Assembly (NCBI GenBank): GCA_030065935.1 | Contig: JASJCP010000046.1 | Location: 1 to 40,392 of the forward strand | Reading direction: 5' to 3' | Length of the DNA stretch: 40,392 nt | Source of the DNA: Xenococcaceae cyanobacterium MO_167.B27 | GTDB lineage: Bacteria; Cyanobacteriota; Cyanobacteriia; Cyanobacteriales; Xenococcaceae | Shown: piece after piece, positions 24,678 through 33,385 of the stretch | Layout of the letters: every line of letters begins with the position of its first letter | How positions within the stretch are numbered: the stretch's first letter is position 1 | Position numbers and translations under genes: made by a program | Notes under the pieces: model-generated | The model's database searches: none | What the model was told of the DNA's origin: nothing | The model's input: only the letters and a program-made list of their open reading frames with translations

Positions 24678-25634
24678 GTGATTGCTTTATTATCTGCTGC
24701 AATTTGGGATTACCTAATCGCTGATCCTGATTCTTGGATTCATCCAGTACAGTTAATGGGTTGGATAATCCAAGGTTGTAGCCAATTTGTGATTCAGGTT
24801 ACTGCTCAAAAGTCGCTGCGTCGCATAGCTGGAGTGATTCTCGGTTTAGCCTTGATTTTGGGTAGTAGTTGTGTTGGGTGGTTGATTATTAAAGGAGCAA
24901 ATATAATTCATCCTTGGTTGGGGACAGGAATCGAAATTATGTTACTGGCTAGCTGTTTCGCAGGAAAAAGTCTGCGAGTTGCAGCAGAAGCCGTTTTAGA
25001 TACTTTAAAAGAAGCAGATCTAGTTAAGGCTCGCTCCCAACTCAGTCGCTATGTGGGGAGAGATACCGAAAATTTATCAGAAACAGAAATATTGCGAGCT
25101 ATCTTGGAAACAGTGGCAGAAAATGCTACAGACGGAGTAACTGCACCTCTTTTTTATGCTATTGTTGGTCTTTTTCTTCCTGGGGTTGGTAGTCTTCCTC
25201 TGGCTTTGGGGTACAAAGCTGCTAGTACTCTAGATTCAATGATTGGTTATCGTCGTGAACCCTATAGTGATATTGGATGGTTTAGCGCGCAGTTAGAAGA
25301 TCGTTTAACTTGGATTCCTTGTCGTTTAACAGTATTAACCTTGGCTATTTTTTCAGGAAAACCTCGACAAGTTTTGGCAATATGTCGTAGGGATGCCATT
25401 GTTGATCCTAGTCCCAATTCTGGTTGGAGTGAATGTGTTTATGCTGCTATTTTGGGAGTACAGTTAGGAGGAGTTAATACCTATGGGGGAGTAGTGAAGA
25501 AAAAACCCTTATTAGGTAATGGCGATCGCCCAATTACGGCGGAAATTATCTATGAAGCTTTAAAATTGACTCGTTACTGTTTTCTTTCTTGGCTCTTACT
25601 TGCTACTTGCTACTTGCTACTTGTTGATGGTTAA
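24678..25634 (+). CDS. cobD: Adenosylcobinamide-phosphate synthase CobD/CbiB
   Basis: This membrane enzyme of cobalamin synthesis attaches the aminopropanol arm to adenosylcobyric acid. The 318-residue frame starts at GTG and has the family's DYLIADPDSWIHPVQLMG, then YVGRDTENLSE, AENATDGVTAPLFYA, GYKAASTLDSMIGYR and DPSPNSGWSE, all conserved CbiB stretches, with four or five membrane segments. The last twelve codons (LLLATCYLLLVDG) are encoded by TACTTGC heptamer repeats, so the natural C-terminus has probably been replaced or extended by repeat expansion. No other cobalamin genes are in the window. Confidence 0.9.
   Translation: MIALLSAAIWDYLIADPDSWIHPVQLMGWIIQGCSQFVIQVTAQKSLRRIAGVILGLALILGSSCVGWLIIKGANIIHPWLGTGIEIMLLASCFAGKSLRVAAEAVLDTLKEADLVKARSQLSRYVGRDTENLSETEILRAILETVAENATDGVTAPLFYAIVGLFLPGVGSLPLALGYKAASTLDSMIGYRREPYSDIGWFSAQLEDRLTWIPCRLTVLTLAIFSGKPRQVLAICRRDAIVDPSPNSGWSECVYAAILGVQLGGVNTYGGVVKKKPLLGNGDRPITAEIIYEALKLTRYCFLSWLLLATCYLLLVDG
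25597..25623. repeat. Heptamer STRR (TACTTGC) inside the cobD 3' end
   Basis: About four units of TACTTGC are read as part of cobD, encoding the final Leu/Ala/Thr/Cys/Tyr residues. A related array lies at 25761-25806, at the 3' end of the convergent permease gene. Confidence 0.75.
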
Positions 25635-25644
25635 TTGGGGAGAC

Positions 25645-25680
25645 CTTCGGTAGTCGCTTCGCGATTGGGGCACCGAAGGA
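25645..25680. repeat. Palindrome with CCTTCGGT/ACCGAAGG ends
   Basis: A perfect eight-base inverted repeat (CCTTCGGT ... ACCGAAGG) encloses an inner TCGC-TTC-GCGA hairpin. It abuts the 60-base repeat at 25678. CACCGAAGG also occurs in the palindrome near 3415, suggesting related repeat families. Confidence 0.55.
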
Positions 25681-25748
25681 GACTTCATTACAAAGTCAAT
25701 CTGTTTTGGCTTCAATACCTAGATCTATTAAGTCTCCTCCCGGGGGGA
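25675..25748 (+). repeat. MITE-like repeat, copy 1 (GGAGACTT/AAGTCTCC ends)
   Basis: The 60-base core (25678-25737) has perfect eight-base inverted ends GGAGACTT and AAGTCTCC, and shared flanks GAA and TCCCGGGGGGA. The same sequence is present inverted at 34907-34980 with two differences in the core. It is located between the 3' ends of cobD and the convergent AI-2E permease gene. Confidence 0.75.
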
Positions 25749-25760
25749 GACTGGGGAAGT

Positions 25761-25806
25761 AATACTTATTACCTATTACTTATTACTTATTACTTGCTCC
25801 TTGCTC
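25761..25806. repeat. Heptamer STRR (TATTACT/CTTGCTC)
   Basis: Tandem seven-base units ACTTATT/ATTACTT pass into TTGCTCC. The left part is intergenic, and the right part encodes the last residues (SEQGASNK) of the minus-strand permease. Confidence 0.7.
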
Positions 25807-26832
25807 AGAAGGAGCTTCCCAATTATCCAGAATATCTTTGATCACTACTTCTTTAAACCAAATTTGTCCTACTACCGTTAGAGGTAAAGCGATAAATAGT
25901 CCGAGAAATCCGAAAAAAGTGGCAAAAAAGATTTGTGCTAAGAGAGTGATTGCAGGGAGTAGGGATACTTGTTGTGCCATTACTAGAGGTGTCAAGATAT
26001 TACTCTCTAGTTGTTGGATAATGGCATAAGTAATCAAGACGAGTAAAGACTTGAAAGGATGATCGATAAGGGCGATCGCCATAGGAGGAATTACACTTAA
26101 TATTGGGCCCAGATTGGGGATAAAAGTCAAGATTCCTGCTAATACTGCTTGAGCCAAAGCCAGAGGAATTCCTAAAGCGGATAGACTGATAAAGCTAAGA
26201 ATTGCGATGGCGCACATATTAAATAGTATTCCTCCAAGCCATCCTTGTAAAGCTTCGTTACAAAGTACCAAAATTTGGTCAACTCGTTGGCGATAAAAAG
26301 CAGGAAACAGCCGAATAAATCCTTTGCGGTAAGGAATAGGATCAGCAAGCAGCATCAAAGTTAAAACCAGTAGCAGTAAAAGACTCAGTAACACCCCAAA
26401 TGAGCCATAGAAAAAATTTAATCCACCTTCTAACAGTTGATTTATTATTGGTTGTAACTGTTCGGTAAGTTGTTCGATATCTGGGAGGTAACTGATTAAT
26501 TCCGAATCAAGACGGTTCAACAGTAGATCGATCCAAGTTCTTAAGATTTCTATTCCTTGGGGAAACAAAAGAGCTAACTCTTGAAACTGAGCAATAAAAG
26601 GGGGAACGATAATCAAAAAAAAGCCAGTCAGAACACCAACTAATAATAGGATTGAGAGTAAAACCGCATACCCCCTTTGAAATCCTCGCTGACACAATCT
26701 TTGCACCAACGCATTTAGAGAAGTTGCAATTACGACTGCGGTAAATATTAGTAACAATAATTGTCGAATCTGCCACAGAACGTAAAGAGATATAAAAAAG
26801 ATAACAATACCGATCCAAGTACTGAAATTCAC
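25783..26832 (-). CDS. AI-2E family (PerM/YdgG-like) membrane transporter
   Basis: This 349-residue polytopic membrane protein has about seven to eight hydrophobic segments, with family landmarks GFLGLFIALPLTVVGQIWFK near the C-terminus and IPNLGPILSVIPPMAIALI in the middle. Members include the E. coli TqsA (AI-2 exporter) and Na+/H+ antiporters of halophiles, so the substrate is not predictable. The C-terminal residues EAPSEQGASNK are partly encoded by the STRR array. It is convergent with cobD and divergent from the lipase gene (149-base spacer). Confidence 0.85.
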   Translation of the reverse strand: MNFSTWIGIVIFFISLYVLWQIRQLLLLIFTAVVIATSLNALVQRLCQRGFQRGYAVLLSILLLVGVLTGFFLIIVPPFIAQFQELALLFPQGIEILRTWIDLLLNRLDSELISYLPDIEQLTEQLQPIINQLLEGGLNFFYGSFGVLLSLLLLLVLTLMLLADPIPYRKGFIRLFPAFYRQRVDQILVLCNEALQGWLGGILFNMCAIAILSFISLSALGIPLALAQAVLAGILTFIPNLGPILSVIPPMAIALIDHPFKSLLVLITYAIIQQLESNILTPLVMAQQVSLLPAITLLAQIFFATFFGFLGLFIALPLTVVGQIWFKEVVIKDILDNWEAPSEQGASNK

Positions 26833-26981
26833 TCCTCTAAACTCCCAGATGGAATCTACAACGTAAATTAGCTTTTAGATTAACCTTTATCCCCTTATTT
26901 TCTGAAAAAATCTCTGGGATTGCATAACAACTAATCACCTATACATAGTGATTTATAAATAGATTTAACATAAAAACAGCT

Positions 26982-27815
26982 ATGACACCTCAATTTAATT
27001 TTCAACCCCATACAACTCGCTATTCTCCTCAAAATGCTTACTGGTTAGCTAGAGCAGCGGAATTAGCTTATAGCAGAATCTCGGAGGATAATTTTGCCTC
27101 AGATAAAAATGTCATTCTGAATCAATTAAAGTCTTGGAGCGATGGATTTCAAGATGTAGCAGTATTTGACAAGAACAGTACTCAAGGATTTGTTGCTAAA
27201 CATCGAGATTTGATCATTGTAGCGTTTCGAGGCAGCGATGAATGGCAAGACTGGCTAGATAGCTTGAATTTACCTGCAATTCCTCACAATTTAGGTCGAG
27301 TACATCGAGGATTTCAAATGGCTTTAGAGGATGTGTGGTTTGAGATACTAGAAACTGTTAAAAGTTTTAAAGATAATTATCAAACTTTGTGGATTACTGG
27401 TCATAGTTTAGGGGGAGCTTTAGCTACTCTTGCTGCTGCAGAGCAGGTTGTTGAAGATCGACCTTTTAACGGAGTCTATACTTTTGGACAACCTAGATGT
27501 GTAGATCGAGAGATGGCGAGAAACATAAATCTTGAAGCTAAAAGCCGTATCTTTCGCTTTCAAAATAACAATGATATTATTACCCGTGTTCCCCAAAGAA
27601 TCATGGGTTATTCCCATGTCGGAACTTTTCTTTACATTGATGTCAATAAAAAATTACATATTGATATTCATTGGTGGAATCAATTTTTAGATCGATCAGC
27701 AGGTATTCTCCAAGCTCTTGAAGAAACAACTGTAGATAAGATTGAAGACCACAACATAGAAAGCTATACTGAGGCTCTAGCATTAAACATTAACTATACT
27801 CCAGACAGATTATAA
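26982..27815 (+). CDS. Class 3 lipase-family protein
   Basis: This alpha/beta hydrolase of 277 residues has nucleophile serine S142 in the elbow ITGHSLGGALA and an oxyanion-region motif VAFRGSDEWQDWLDSL (about 80-95). The probable catalytic aspartate is D198 in NNDIITRVP, and a following HVG (H212) or the later HIDIHWW supplies the histidine. No signal peptide is seen, so it is probably cytoplasmic or membrane-associated. The family hydrolyses glycerolipids; in cyanobacteria a role in membrane lipid turnover is plausible but not shown. It is convergent with the coiled-coil gene, with eight bases between their stops. Confidence 0.88.
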   Translation: MTPQFNFQPHTTRYSPQNAYWLARAAELAYSRISEDNFASDKNVILNQLKSWSDGFQDVAVFDKNSTQGFVAKHRDLIIVAFRGSDEWQDWLDSLNLPAIPHNLGRVHRGFQMALEDVWFEILETVKSFKDNYQTLWITGHSLGGALATLAAAEQVVEDRPFNGVYTFGQPRCVDREMARNINLEAKSRIFRFQNNNDIITRVPQRIMGYSHVGTFLYIDVNKKLHIDIHWWNQFLDRSAGILQALEETTVDKIEDHNIESYTEALALNINYTPDRL

Positions 27816-27823
27816 ATAGGACT

Positions 27824-28822
27824 CTAATCTTCATACCAGCCAGCACGCCAAGCTGCTTCCGCTTCGGCTCTTGCATATTCTCTTTTTTTGGCTCGATATT
27901 GTTGACGTAGTTGATCTATTGTTTTGGAGAAGTTACGAATTTTTTTCCTTTGAAGACTTACAGTAGTGTCTGTAAACTCAATTTCTGATAAGCGCAGACG
28001 CAATACGCTGATTTGTGCAACTTGGTTTTTTTTGCTCTTTGATTCTTTTTCTGTTTCTACTGCTAAATTTAAAATGTTAGGTAAGCTACTTACCTTGCTA
28101 CCATTTCCCGCAAATTCATGAGCCTGTATTGCAACATCTATAACTTTTGCGGGCAACCTATTAGGAATAATGTTGGCTTCTTGTAAAGATTTATTAGTTT
28201 TTCTTGATATTCTATCCAAAGACTGTTTCAGATTCTTTTCAATTTTTCTCTGCCAAAAAACTAAATGTTCTGGGTTATTAAAGTTAATCTCTTGTGGTTT
28301 ATCTGATTCTAATTCTTCGGCTGCAAGATTTTCTAAATGTTCTGCCAATTCTTGTATATTGCTCTGATCTCCAGCAATAATAATCTCTGGTGTGACTTCT
28401 TCATCATCTGAATTTTCCGAAGTTGGAAGTTTAGCTTCATCTGTTGTGGTTTCTTGATTCGATAACTTACTCAGGGGTAAATTCTTAATCATCTCTGCTA
28501 GCAAATTCAATTCCGCTTGTTCTGGAGATGATGGGTTTTGTTCTATATTATTGATTTGTTGTAAAAATTCGGCAACTTCTTGACCAATTTCTCTGATTTC
28601 CTGCTGTAGTTGTTGTCGTTGCTTAAAGGATAATTTTAGAAATGACTCTGGATAAATCTGGGTACAGAGTTGATAACTAGCTAATACAAGCTGTCGTTTC
28701 ACAGATTGACTTAAGGTATTAAGATATTCATCATACAATTTCTGAAGTTCCGTGGCTGCTTCAGCTACAGTTGTTTGTAAAATCTCTAGGTCTTGTTTGA
28801 TTTGCTGAATCGGTTTTGACAT
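27824..28822 (-). CDS. Coiled-coil hypothetical protein, 332 residues
   Basis: I do not recognise a family. The N-terminal 110 residues are helical with heptad character (EILQTTVAEAATELQKLYDE). A low-complexity acidic linker follows (about 125-160, SDDEEVTPE). A second helical region then runs to a basic end (RKKIRNFSKTIDQLRQQYRA, then KREYARAEAEAAWRAGWYED). There are no membrane segments or signal peptide. The pattern (coiled coil, acidic linker, coiled coil) suggests a scaffold or structural protein. It is transcribed alone, convergent with the lipase gene. Confidence 0.6.
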   Translation of the reverse strand: MSKPIQQIKQDLEILQTTVAEAATELQKLYDEYLNTLSQSVKRQLVLASYQLCTQIYPESFLKLSFKQRQQLQQEIREIGQEVAEFLQQINNIEQNPSSPEQAELNLLAEMIKNLPLSKLSNQETTTDEAKLPTSENSDDEEVTPEIIIAGDQSNIQELAEHLENLAAEELESDKPQEINFNNPEHLVFWQRKIEKNLKQSLDRISRKTNKSLQEANIIPNRLPAKVIDVAIQAHEFAGNGSKVSSLPNILNLAVETEKESKSKKNQVAQISVLRLRLSEIEFTDTTVSLQRKKIRNFSKTIDQLRQQYRAKKREYARAEAEAAWRAGWYED

Positions 28823-28989
28823 GTTTGAATAGTTAACAATTTAGTTTGCCCAGTTTCTAATCACTCCCCCACTCTCTAGTTATTGGGCATCAAGATAGCA
28901 CTTTGAATTTATCTGTTCCAAGAAAAAGAAAGCAAAAGTTTTGATTAAGTGATAACTCAGATCTCCAACTTTTGCCAAGGGTAATTAAT

Positions 28990-29604
28990 TTATTCCTGAT
29001 CAATTCCTTCCCCTAAAACTAGGCGATGGAAACGGCGGACTTGGATATTTTCTCCTAAAGTTGCCACACTATTAGTAACTAGTTCCGCTACAGTAACGCT
29101 TTGATCCTTAATATAGGGCTGATCTAATAGAGACATTTCTTTAAGACGCTTGTCAATTCTACCCTGGACAATTTTTTCTTTAATATTGTCGGGTTTACCT
29201 TGTAAGTCGTCCCTACCCATTTCAATTTCTTTTTCTTTAGCGATAATCTCTTCAGGGATGTCCTCAACCTTGACATACTCTACATTAGGACAAGCTGCAA
29301 TTTGCATGGCAATATTGCGTACAAGCTCTTTAAACTGGTCGTTACGAGCAACAAAATCAGTTTCACAATTAACTTCTACTAACACACCGATGCGTCCACC
29401 AGTGTGAATATAGCTATCAATTAATCCTTCAGCAGCAACACGACCTTGTTTTTTGCCAGCAGAGGCGATTCCTTTTTGTCTCAACCACTCCATTGCTTTG
29501 GTCATATCACCATCGCTTTCGCTGAGAGCTTTTTTACAATCCATCATCCCCGCGCCACTCTTTTGGCGGAGTTCTTGAACTAATTTTGCTGAAATTTGCG
29601 CCAT
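28990..29604 (-). CDS. tsf: Translation elongation factor Ts
   Basis: EF-Ts is the nucleotide exchange factor for EF-Tu. Family landmarks are complete: [51 protein letters not shown] and [13 protein letters not shown] choose ATG 29604 because MAQISAKLV is the standard start; the upstream in-frame extension is spacer. It is the second gene of rpsB-tsf, 164 bases downstream of rpsB, with a hairpin in the spacer. The length (204 residues) is that of the shorter cyanobacterial/plastid-type form. Confidence 0.95.
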   Translation of the reverse strand: MAQISAKLVQELRQKSGAGMMDCKKALSESDGDMTKAMEWLRQKGIASAGKKQGRVAAEGLIDSYIHTGGRIGVLVEVNCETDFVARNDQFKELVRNIAMQIAACPNVEYVKVEDIPEEIIAKEKEIEMGRDDLQGKPDNIKEKIVQGRIDKRLKEMSLLDQPYIKDQSVTVAELVTNSVATLGENIQVRRFHRLVLGEGIDQE

Positions 29605-29664
29605 TTTATTGATACCTACTTCTTTAGATAATGATGACAAAACTACTCTCGGTTTCTGTAGAAT

Positions 29665-29686
29665 AGGGTAACTCAAAAGCTACCCT
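29665..29686 (-). promoter_or_regulatory. Hairpin in the rpsB-tsf spacer
   Basis: AGGGTA-ACTCAAAAGC-TACCCT forms a six-base-pair stem, extendable by an inner CT/AG, about 60 bases before the tsf start. No U-run follows in the direction of transcription, so a full terminator is unlikely. It could be an attenuator or a processing site. Confidence 0.35.
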
Positions 29687-29768
29687 AGCTCTTGGGAGAC
29701 TATGTGTTGAATTCAGAATTAAGCTCTGTAATGCAGTAAGTCCCTACAATATTGTGCTATGTCCTGTG

Positions 29769-30599
29769 CTATTCTTCACTATCGGTATCAGGATAATCTT
29801 GCTCTTGCTCTTGCTCATAATCTGGTTCTTCCTCATCATCATAGGCTTCTGCGTCTGGGTAATCTCCTTCTGCAATTCCCTCTTCAAATTCTTCATAGTC
29901 TTCTTGAGAATCTAGTTGACCATGATGACCTTCGTAGATAGCGTCGGCTAATTTACCTACAATCAACTTGATAGAGCGAATGGCATCATCATTAGCAGGG
30001 ATCGGAATATCTACAATATCTGGGTCGCAGTTAGTATCTAAAATCGAAACTACAGGAATTCCTAATTTTTGACACTCAGAAATAGCGTTGTGTTCCCGTT
30101 TTTGATCGACGATAACAACGATGTCAGGAACTTTACGCATATTTTTAATGCCACTTAGGTATTTTTGCAATTTACCTAATTCCCGACGTAGCATAGAAGC
30201 TTCTTTTTTGGGTCTTTTATCTAAAGCACCACTGTCTTCTAAATGCTCTAACTCTTTGAGTCTATCAACTCTGGTTCTGATGGTTTCCCAGTTAGTTAGC
30301 ATTCCTCCTAGCCATCGCTGGTTAACGTAGTATGAACCACATCTGCTAGCTTCTTGAGCAATAATTCCTGCTGCTTGGCGTTTTGTTCCAACAAACAAGA
30401 CTTTTCTGCCACTTTCTGAAGAAGAGCGCATATACTCGTAGGCATCTTCTATCAGTTGAGCAGTTTGAACTAGATCGATGATATGAACCCCATTTCTTGC
30501 TGTATAAATATACTGAGACATACGGGGATTCCAACGGCGAGTTTGGTGTCCAAAGTGAACCCCAGACTCTAGTAATTCAGCTAGAGAAACGACTGGCAT
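29769..30599 (-). CDS. rpsB: 30S ribosomal protein S2
   Basis: This small-subunit ribosomal protein is encoded as usual directly before tsf. It starts [20 protein letters not shown], with [37 protein letters not shown] and [13 protein letters not shown], all conserved in S2. Residues from about 228 are a long acidic tail ([20 protein letters not shown], then [15 protein letters not shown]) beyond the bacterial core, a feature of many cyanobacterial S2 proteins. The ATG is preceded by AAAAGGAGT, a strong ribosome site. A hairpin lies 40-55 bases upstream. Confidence 0.96.
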   Translation of the reverse strand: MPVVSLAELLESGVHFGHQTRRWNPRMSQYIYTARNGVHIIDLVQTAQLIEDAYEYMRSSSESGRKVLFVGTKRQAAGIIAQEASRCGSYYVNQRWLGGMLTNWETIRTRVDRLKELEHLEDSGALDKRPKKEASMLRRELGKLQKYLSGIKNMRKVPDIVVIVDQKREHNAISECQKLGIPVVSILDTNCDPDIVDIPIPANDDAIRSIKLIVGKLADAIYEGHHGQLDSQEDYEEFEEGIAEGDYPDAEAYDDEEEPDYEQEQEQDYPDTDSEE

Positions 30600-30638
30600 A
30601 TTTTTTTACTCCTTTTCGGGTTAATCCTCCATTCAGGA

Positions 30639-30655
30639 GAAGTTGTTACAACTTC
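30639..30655 (-). promoter_or_regulatory. Perfect hairpin in the rpsB 5' leader
   Basis: GAAGTTG-TTA-CAACTTC is a perfect seven-base-pair stem with a three-base loop, 40 bases upstream of the rpsB ATG. S2 represses its own operon through a leader structure in other bacteria. Whether this hairpin serves that purpose here is inference. Confidence 0.35.
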
Positions 30656-30746
30656 TTATTAGTTTTTTAAAAACACCCGAATCCCTGAATGTGCGATTTT
30701 GACAACTTTACTAGTCTATCACTTATAGCAAATGAACTATAGATAA

Positions 30747-30796
30747 TCAGGGGTCAGGGGTCAGGGGTCAGGGGTCAGAGGTCAGAGGTCAGGGGG
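30747..30796. repeat. Heptamer STRR (GGGGTCA)
   Basis: About seven tandem units of GGGGTCA/GAGGTCA lie between rpsB and the IS630 element, followed by a purine-rich G/A stretch. Confidence 0.8.
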
Positions 30797-30846
30797 AGAC
30801 TGGGAGACTTGGGGAGGTGGTGGAGGTGGTGGTTGATGATAAGTAC

Positions 30847-31863
30847 CTATGCAAAATCAATTACATAGCGACCCGCTACGCGGTTGCCTGTGGCACCGCC
30901 ATAATCATGTAATATTTGTTCTACAGACTTTTTGAGAACTTTCCAATTAGAATAGGCTTCTGTTTCAATCCATTGATATTTGATAAATCGCCATAAAATC
31001 TCAATTAAATTTAGCTGTGGAGAATAGGTGGGCAACCAAAATATTTCTAACTTTTTTTGTCGCCATTGAGGGATTTTTTCTTTAAAAGCTTTACTGGTAT
31101 GAATGGGAGCATTATCAATCACTACTACTGTCAATTTATCAATTTTTTGAACATATTGATCAAGAAATTTTATGACGATGTCACTAGTTATTCTGCATTC
31201 AAAAATATAAGATTCTAACTCATTATTTCGATTTAATAGACCTAACACATTTAGCCGTTTGCTTTGCTGACTTTTAGTTCCTTGTACTTCTTCATTATCT
31301 TGCCAAGCATAAGGAACGTATGGAGTTAAACAAAACCCAGTTTCGTCTAAATATCTTAAGTCTATAGTACCTTGGTCTGATAGTTTCTTTAAAGCTTCTA
31401 ATATTTTCTTTTTCCTTTCATATACTTCAGGTTCAGGCTTTCCAGCAACTATTCTTCTGAGTCTTTTCCATTTCATTTTTAAACATTTTAATACTCTTTT
31501 TATTGTATCTTTGCTGGCTTTAATCCCCCATTCCTTTTTAACAAGCTCTATTACTGGCTTTAAGTTTCTATTGTGGTGTTTTGACCACTGCTTTATTTGC
31601 TCTTTTTGCTGCTCATTAAAGATTTCTTTTCTCCCTGTTCCTGGTCGATTATATAATCCGACCAATCCTCTATTTAACCAGTTATTTTTCCAGTTATATA
31701 TTGTTTTTTTACTGACGGCAAAAATTTTGATTAACTGTTCTACAGAGTATCCTTCTTCTATCAACAAAATACAGTGCGCTCTTTGACGAACTTGATACTT
31801 CCTACTATGACGATATATCCGCCATAGCAGTTTGATTGTTTCTTGAGAAAGTTTTTGATTCAA
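30847..31863 (-). CDS. IS630-family transposase
   Basis: This 338-residue transposase has an N-terminal helix-turn-helix (QLIKIFAVSKKTIYNWKNNW) and a second one near 100-130. The DDE catalytic domain shows RYLDETGF, VVIDNAPIHTS and LPTYSPQLNLIEILW, giving the acidic triad D, D and E. The frame is intact and the element ends match, so it could be active. Near the C-terminus the residues GGATGNRVAGRY (encoded at about 30850-30900) are specified by a GC-rich palindromic repeat that also occurs near 35640-35675. The repeat is in frame and followed by VIDFA and the stop, which suggests insertion of a coding-compatible repeat. Confidence 0.88.
   Translation of the reverse strand: MNQKLSQETIKLLWRIYRHSRKYQVRQRAHCILLIEEGYSVEQLIKIFAVSKKTIYNWKNNWLNRGLVGLYNRPGTGRKEIFNEQQKEQIKQWSKHHNRNLKPVIELVKKEWGIKASKDTIKRVLKCLKMKWKRLRRIVAGKPEPEVYERKKKILEALKKLSDQGTIDLRYLDETGFCLTPYVPYAWQDNEEVQGTKSQQSKRLNVLGLLNRNNELESYIFECRITSDIVIKFLDQYVQKIDKLTVVVIDNAPIHTSKAFKEKIPQWRQKKLEIFWLPTYSPQLNLIEILWRFIKYQWIETEAYSNWKVLKKSVEQILHDYGGATGNRVAGRYVIDFA
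30862..30900 (-). repeat. In-frame palindromic repeat (GGAxGNRxAGRY-encoding), copy 1
   Basis: On the coding strand this reads GGCGGTGCCACAGGCAACCG then CGTAGCGGGTCGCTATG. It is GC-rich inside an AT-rich gene, and it encodes GGATGNRVAGRY just before the transposase stop. It matches the copy at 35640-35675 at all but about three positions, in the same frame. Confidence 0.7.
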
Positions 31864-31949
31864 TTTCTCTTGTTAACTCATTTCTTATCCAATTTTCAGT
31901 TTATCTCTTGGCTTGAGTTTTGTGTAATTGATTTTGCGTAGGTACTTAA

Positions 31950-31976
31950 CTGATAACTGATAACTGATAACTGATT
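31950..31976. repeat. Heptamer STRR (CTGATAA)
   Basis: Tandem CTGATAA units immediately follow the IS630 right end and its TA duplication. Confidence 0.75.
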
Positions 31977-32061
31977 ACTTCTGAGTCCTTCATCCTTGAT
32001 TCTTTATCTGCTACAAAGATAATGAATAACTGTAAACGGAAGCGGGTTTTCAGGAATTACT

Positions 32062-32856
32062 ATGAATTTTTTATTTTTATCGAAGCTCTTACCTTTATTT
32101 ATCTATCCTCTAGGATTAACTTGCATCTTACTAATGATAGGCTTGTTTCTGAGCTTTAAGCGATCGCGTTGGACATTTTTACCTGTTTTATTATCTCTAA
32201 TTTTATTGATAACAGCAGGAAATCCCAGAACCGCTAACTATTTGCTCTCTACTTTGGAAGGGCAATATGTTTCTCCTCTAGAGTTGCCTACTGCTGATGC
32301 TATCGTAGTCTTGGGTGGTGCGACTAAAACTGCTGCTCCTCCGAGAGTTTTACCAGATTTGAATGAACATGGCGATCGCATTCTTTATGCAGCTAAACTT
32401 TATAAGGAAGAAAAAGCCCCTCTAATTATCTTATCGGGGGGTAGGATGGAATGGTATGGGGCAGAAAATTCTGAAGCTTATGATATGGCGGAAATCTTGG
32501 AATTAATGGGCATTCCTCCAGAAGCGATTATCGAGGAGGGTAATTCACTCAATACCTATCAAAACGCTATTTATACTCAAGAAATACTTAAAGAGAACAA
32601 TATTAACAGTATTTTGTTGGTTACTTCTGCTTTCCATACACCCCGTGCAATGCTAATTTTCCGCCGTTTGGGAATTAATGCCATTCCTGCGCCAACGGAC
32701 TTTATTGTAAGTGAGCAGGAACTAGCAGCAGTTAACTATAGTAGAGAGTCCCAAATTCTCAGTTTTTTCCCAGAACCCAACAGTTTAGCTCGTACTACTC
32801 TAGTGATTAAGGAGTATATTGGCACACTAGTTTATCGCCTGAAAGGTTGGCTTTAG
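32062..32856 (+). CDS. YdcF family (DUF218) membrane-anchored protein
   Basis: This 264-residue protein has two N-terminal membrane segments (about 10-30 and 38-54) and a DUF218/YdcF domain (about 78-255): TADAIVVLGGAT, then RILYAAKLYKEEKAPLIILS and GGRMEW, GNSLNTYQNA, and LLVTSAFHTPRAMLIFRR. The family includes SanA- and ElyC-type proteins linked to envelope maintenance, and YdcF binds S-adenosylmethionine; the activity here is not known. The membrane-anchored form with the DUF218 domain resembles ElyC (role in peptidoglycan/envelope). It is a single gene with no co-directional neighbour close by. Confidence 0.85.
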   Translation: MNFLFLSKLLPLFIYPLGLTCILLMIGLFLSFKRSRWTFLPVLLSLILLITAGNPRTANYLLSTLEGQYVSPLELPTADAIVVLGGATKTAAPPRVLPDLNEHGDRILYAAKLYKEEKAPLIILSGGRMEWYGAENSEAYDMAEILELMGIPPEAIIEEGNSLNTYQNAIYTQEILKENNINSILLVTSAFHTPRAMLIFRRLGINAIPAPTDFIVSEQELAAVNYSRESQILSFFPEPNSLARTTLVIKEYIGTLVYRLKGWL

Positions 32857-32884
32857 GAGGGATGAGGAATAAGGAAGTAAGTAT

Positions 32885-33385
32885 TGTTGACCCGCTCCAA
32901 CGGCTAAAAGCACGTTGGAATCAGGGTTGTACCGTTACCAGTACAACCATACATTCTGTAACTTAATTGTTCAGAAGTTTCCTACGCTGAGTGAGCAACC
33001 CCACTCATATCTCGTCGAGATTGTTTTAGGCGTGACTTTCCCAGTGACCCTGGGTAGGTGTTTAACCCCATACAAGGTTTTCGTAATCAAAAAATGTTAC
33101 TCACTTTAAAACCGCACAAAATTTTACCTTGCCAACGGCTACTTAAAGACTTTTGGTCAGAACCCCATATTTTGTATTGCTTTTTCAAGGTTCTGATATC
33201 CAACGGTTACGCTGCAATATCAAGTTAATTATAGGTTGGCTCAACCTCTTATTATATAAAGATTGTGCGTCGAAATTGTATCACGGGGACTAAAGTCAAG
33301 GGCTGTCGCCTGTGCTTTGCCAGGCGTTTATACGCCCCGCCCGACGGCTACATCCAACACTTAAAAGATGTTGGTTTTGCCTTTA
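32885..33385. ncRNA. Hairpin-rich non-coding region, probable transposon-derived RNA
   Basis: About 500 bases are dense in short perfect stems: CCAACG/CGTTGG (32897-32918), GGTTGTAC/GTACAACC (32925-32948), GAGTG/CACTC (32989-33006), ATCTCG/CGAGAT (about 33009-33022), TCAGAACC/GGTTCTGA (about 33160-33200), CGCCTG/CAGGCG (about 33308-33330) and CCAACA/TGTTGG (near 33354-33375). It begins with TTGTTGACCCGC, shared with the left edge of the RNA-like element at 3312. Its minus strand near 33270 shares CACAATCTTTATA with the region at 18190. Frames here are short. The element type and strand are not settled. Confidence 0.45.

Larger units (their letters stand above)
30842..31946 (-). mobile_element. 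IS630-family insertion sequence with TA duplication
   Basis: The element is bounded by inverted repeats. The left end reads AGTACCTATGCAAAATCAAT, and the right end (reverse complement) reads AGTACCTACGCAAAATCAAT, a single difference in 20 bases, continuing into TTACA. It is flanked on both sides by TA (30840-30841 and 31947-31948), the target duplication expected of IS630/Tc1-type elements. The right flank is a heptamer array (ACTGATA units), so it inserted at the edge of a tandem repeat. The single transposase gene is uninterrupted. Confidence 0.88.

Noticed and set aside
32915-33109. A 64-codon plus-strand open frame in the hairpin-rich region
   Set aside because: The sequence is dominated by perfect stems and the translation has no recognisable pattern.
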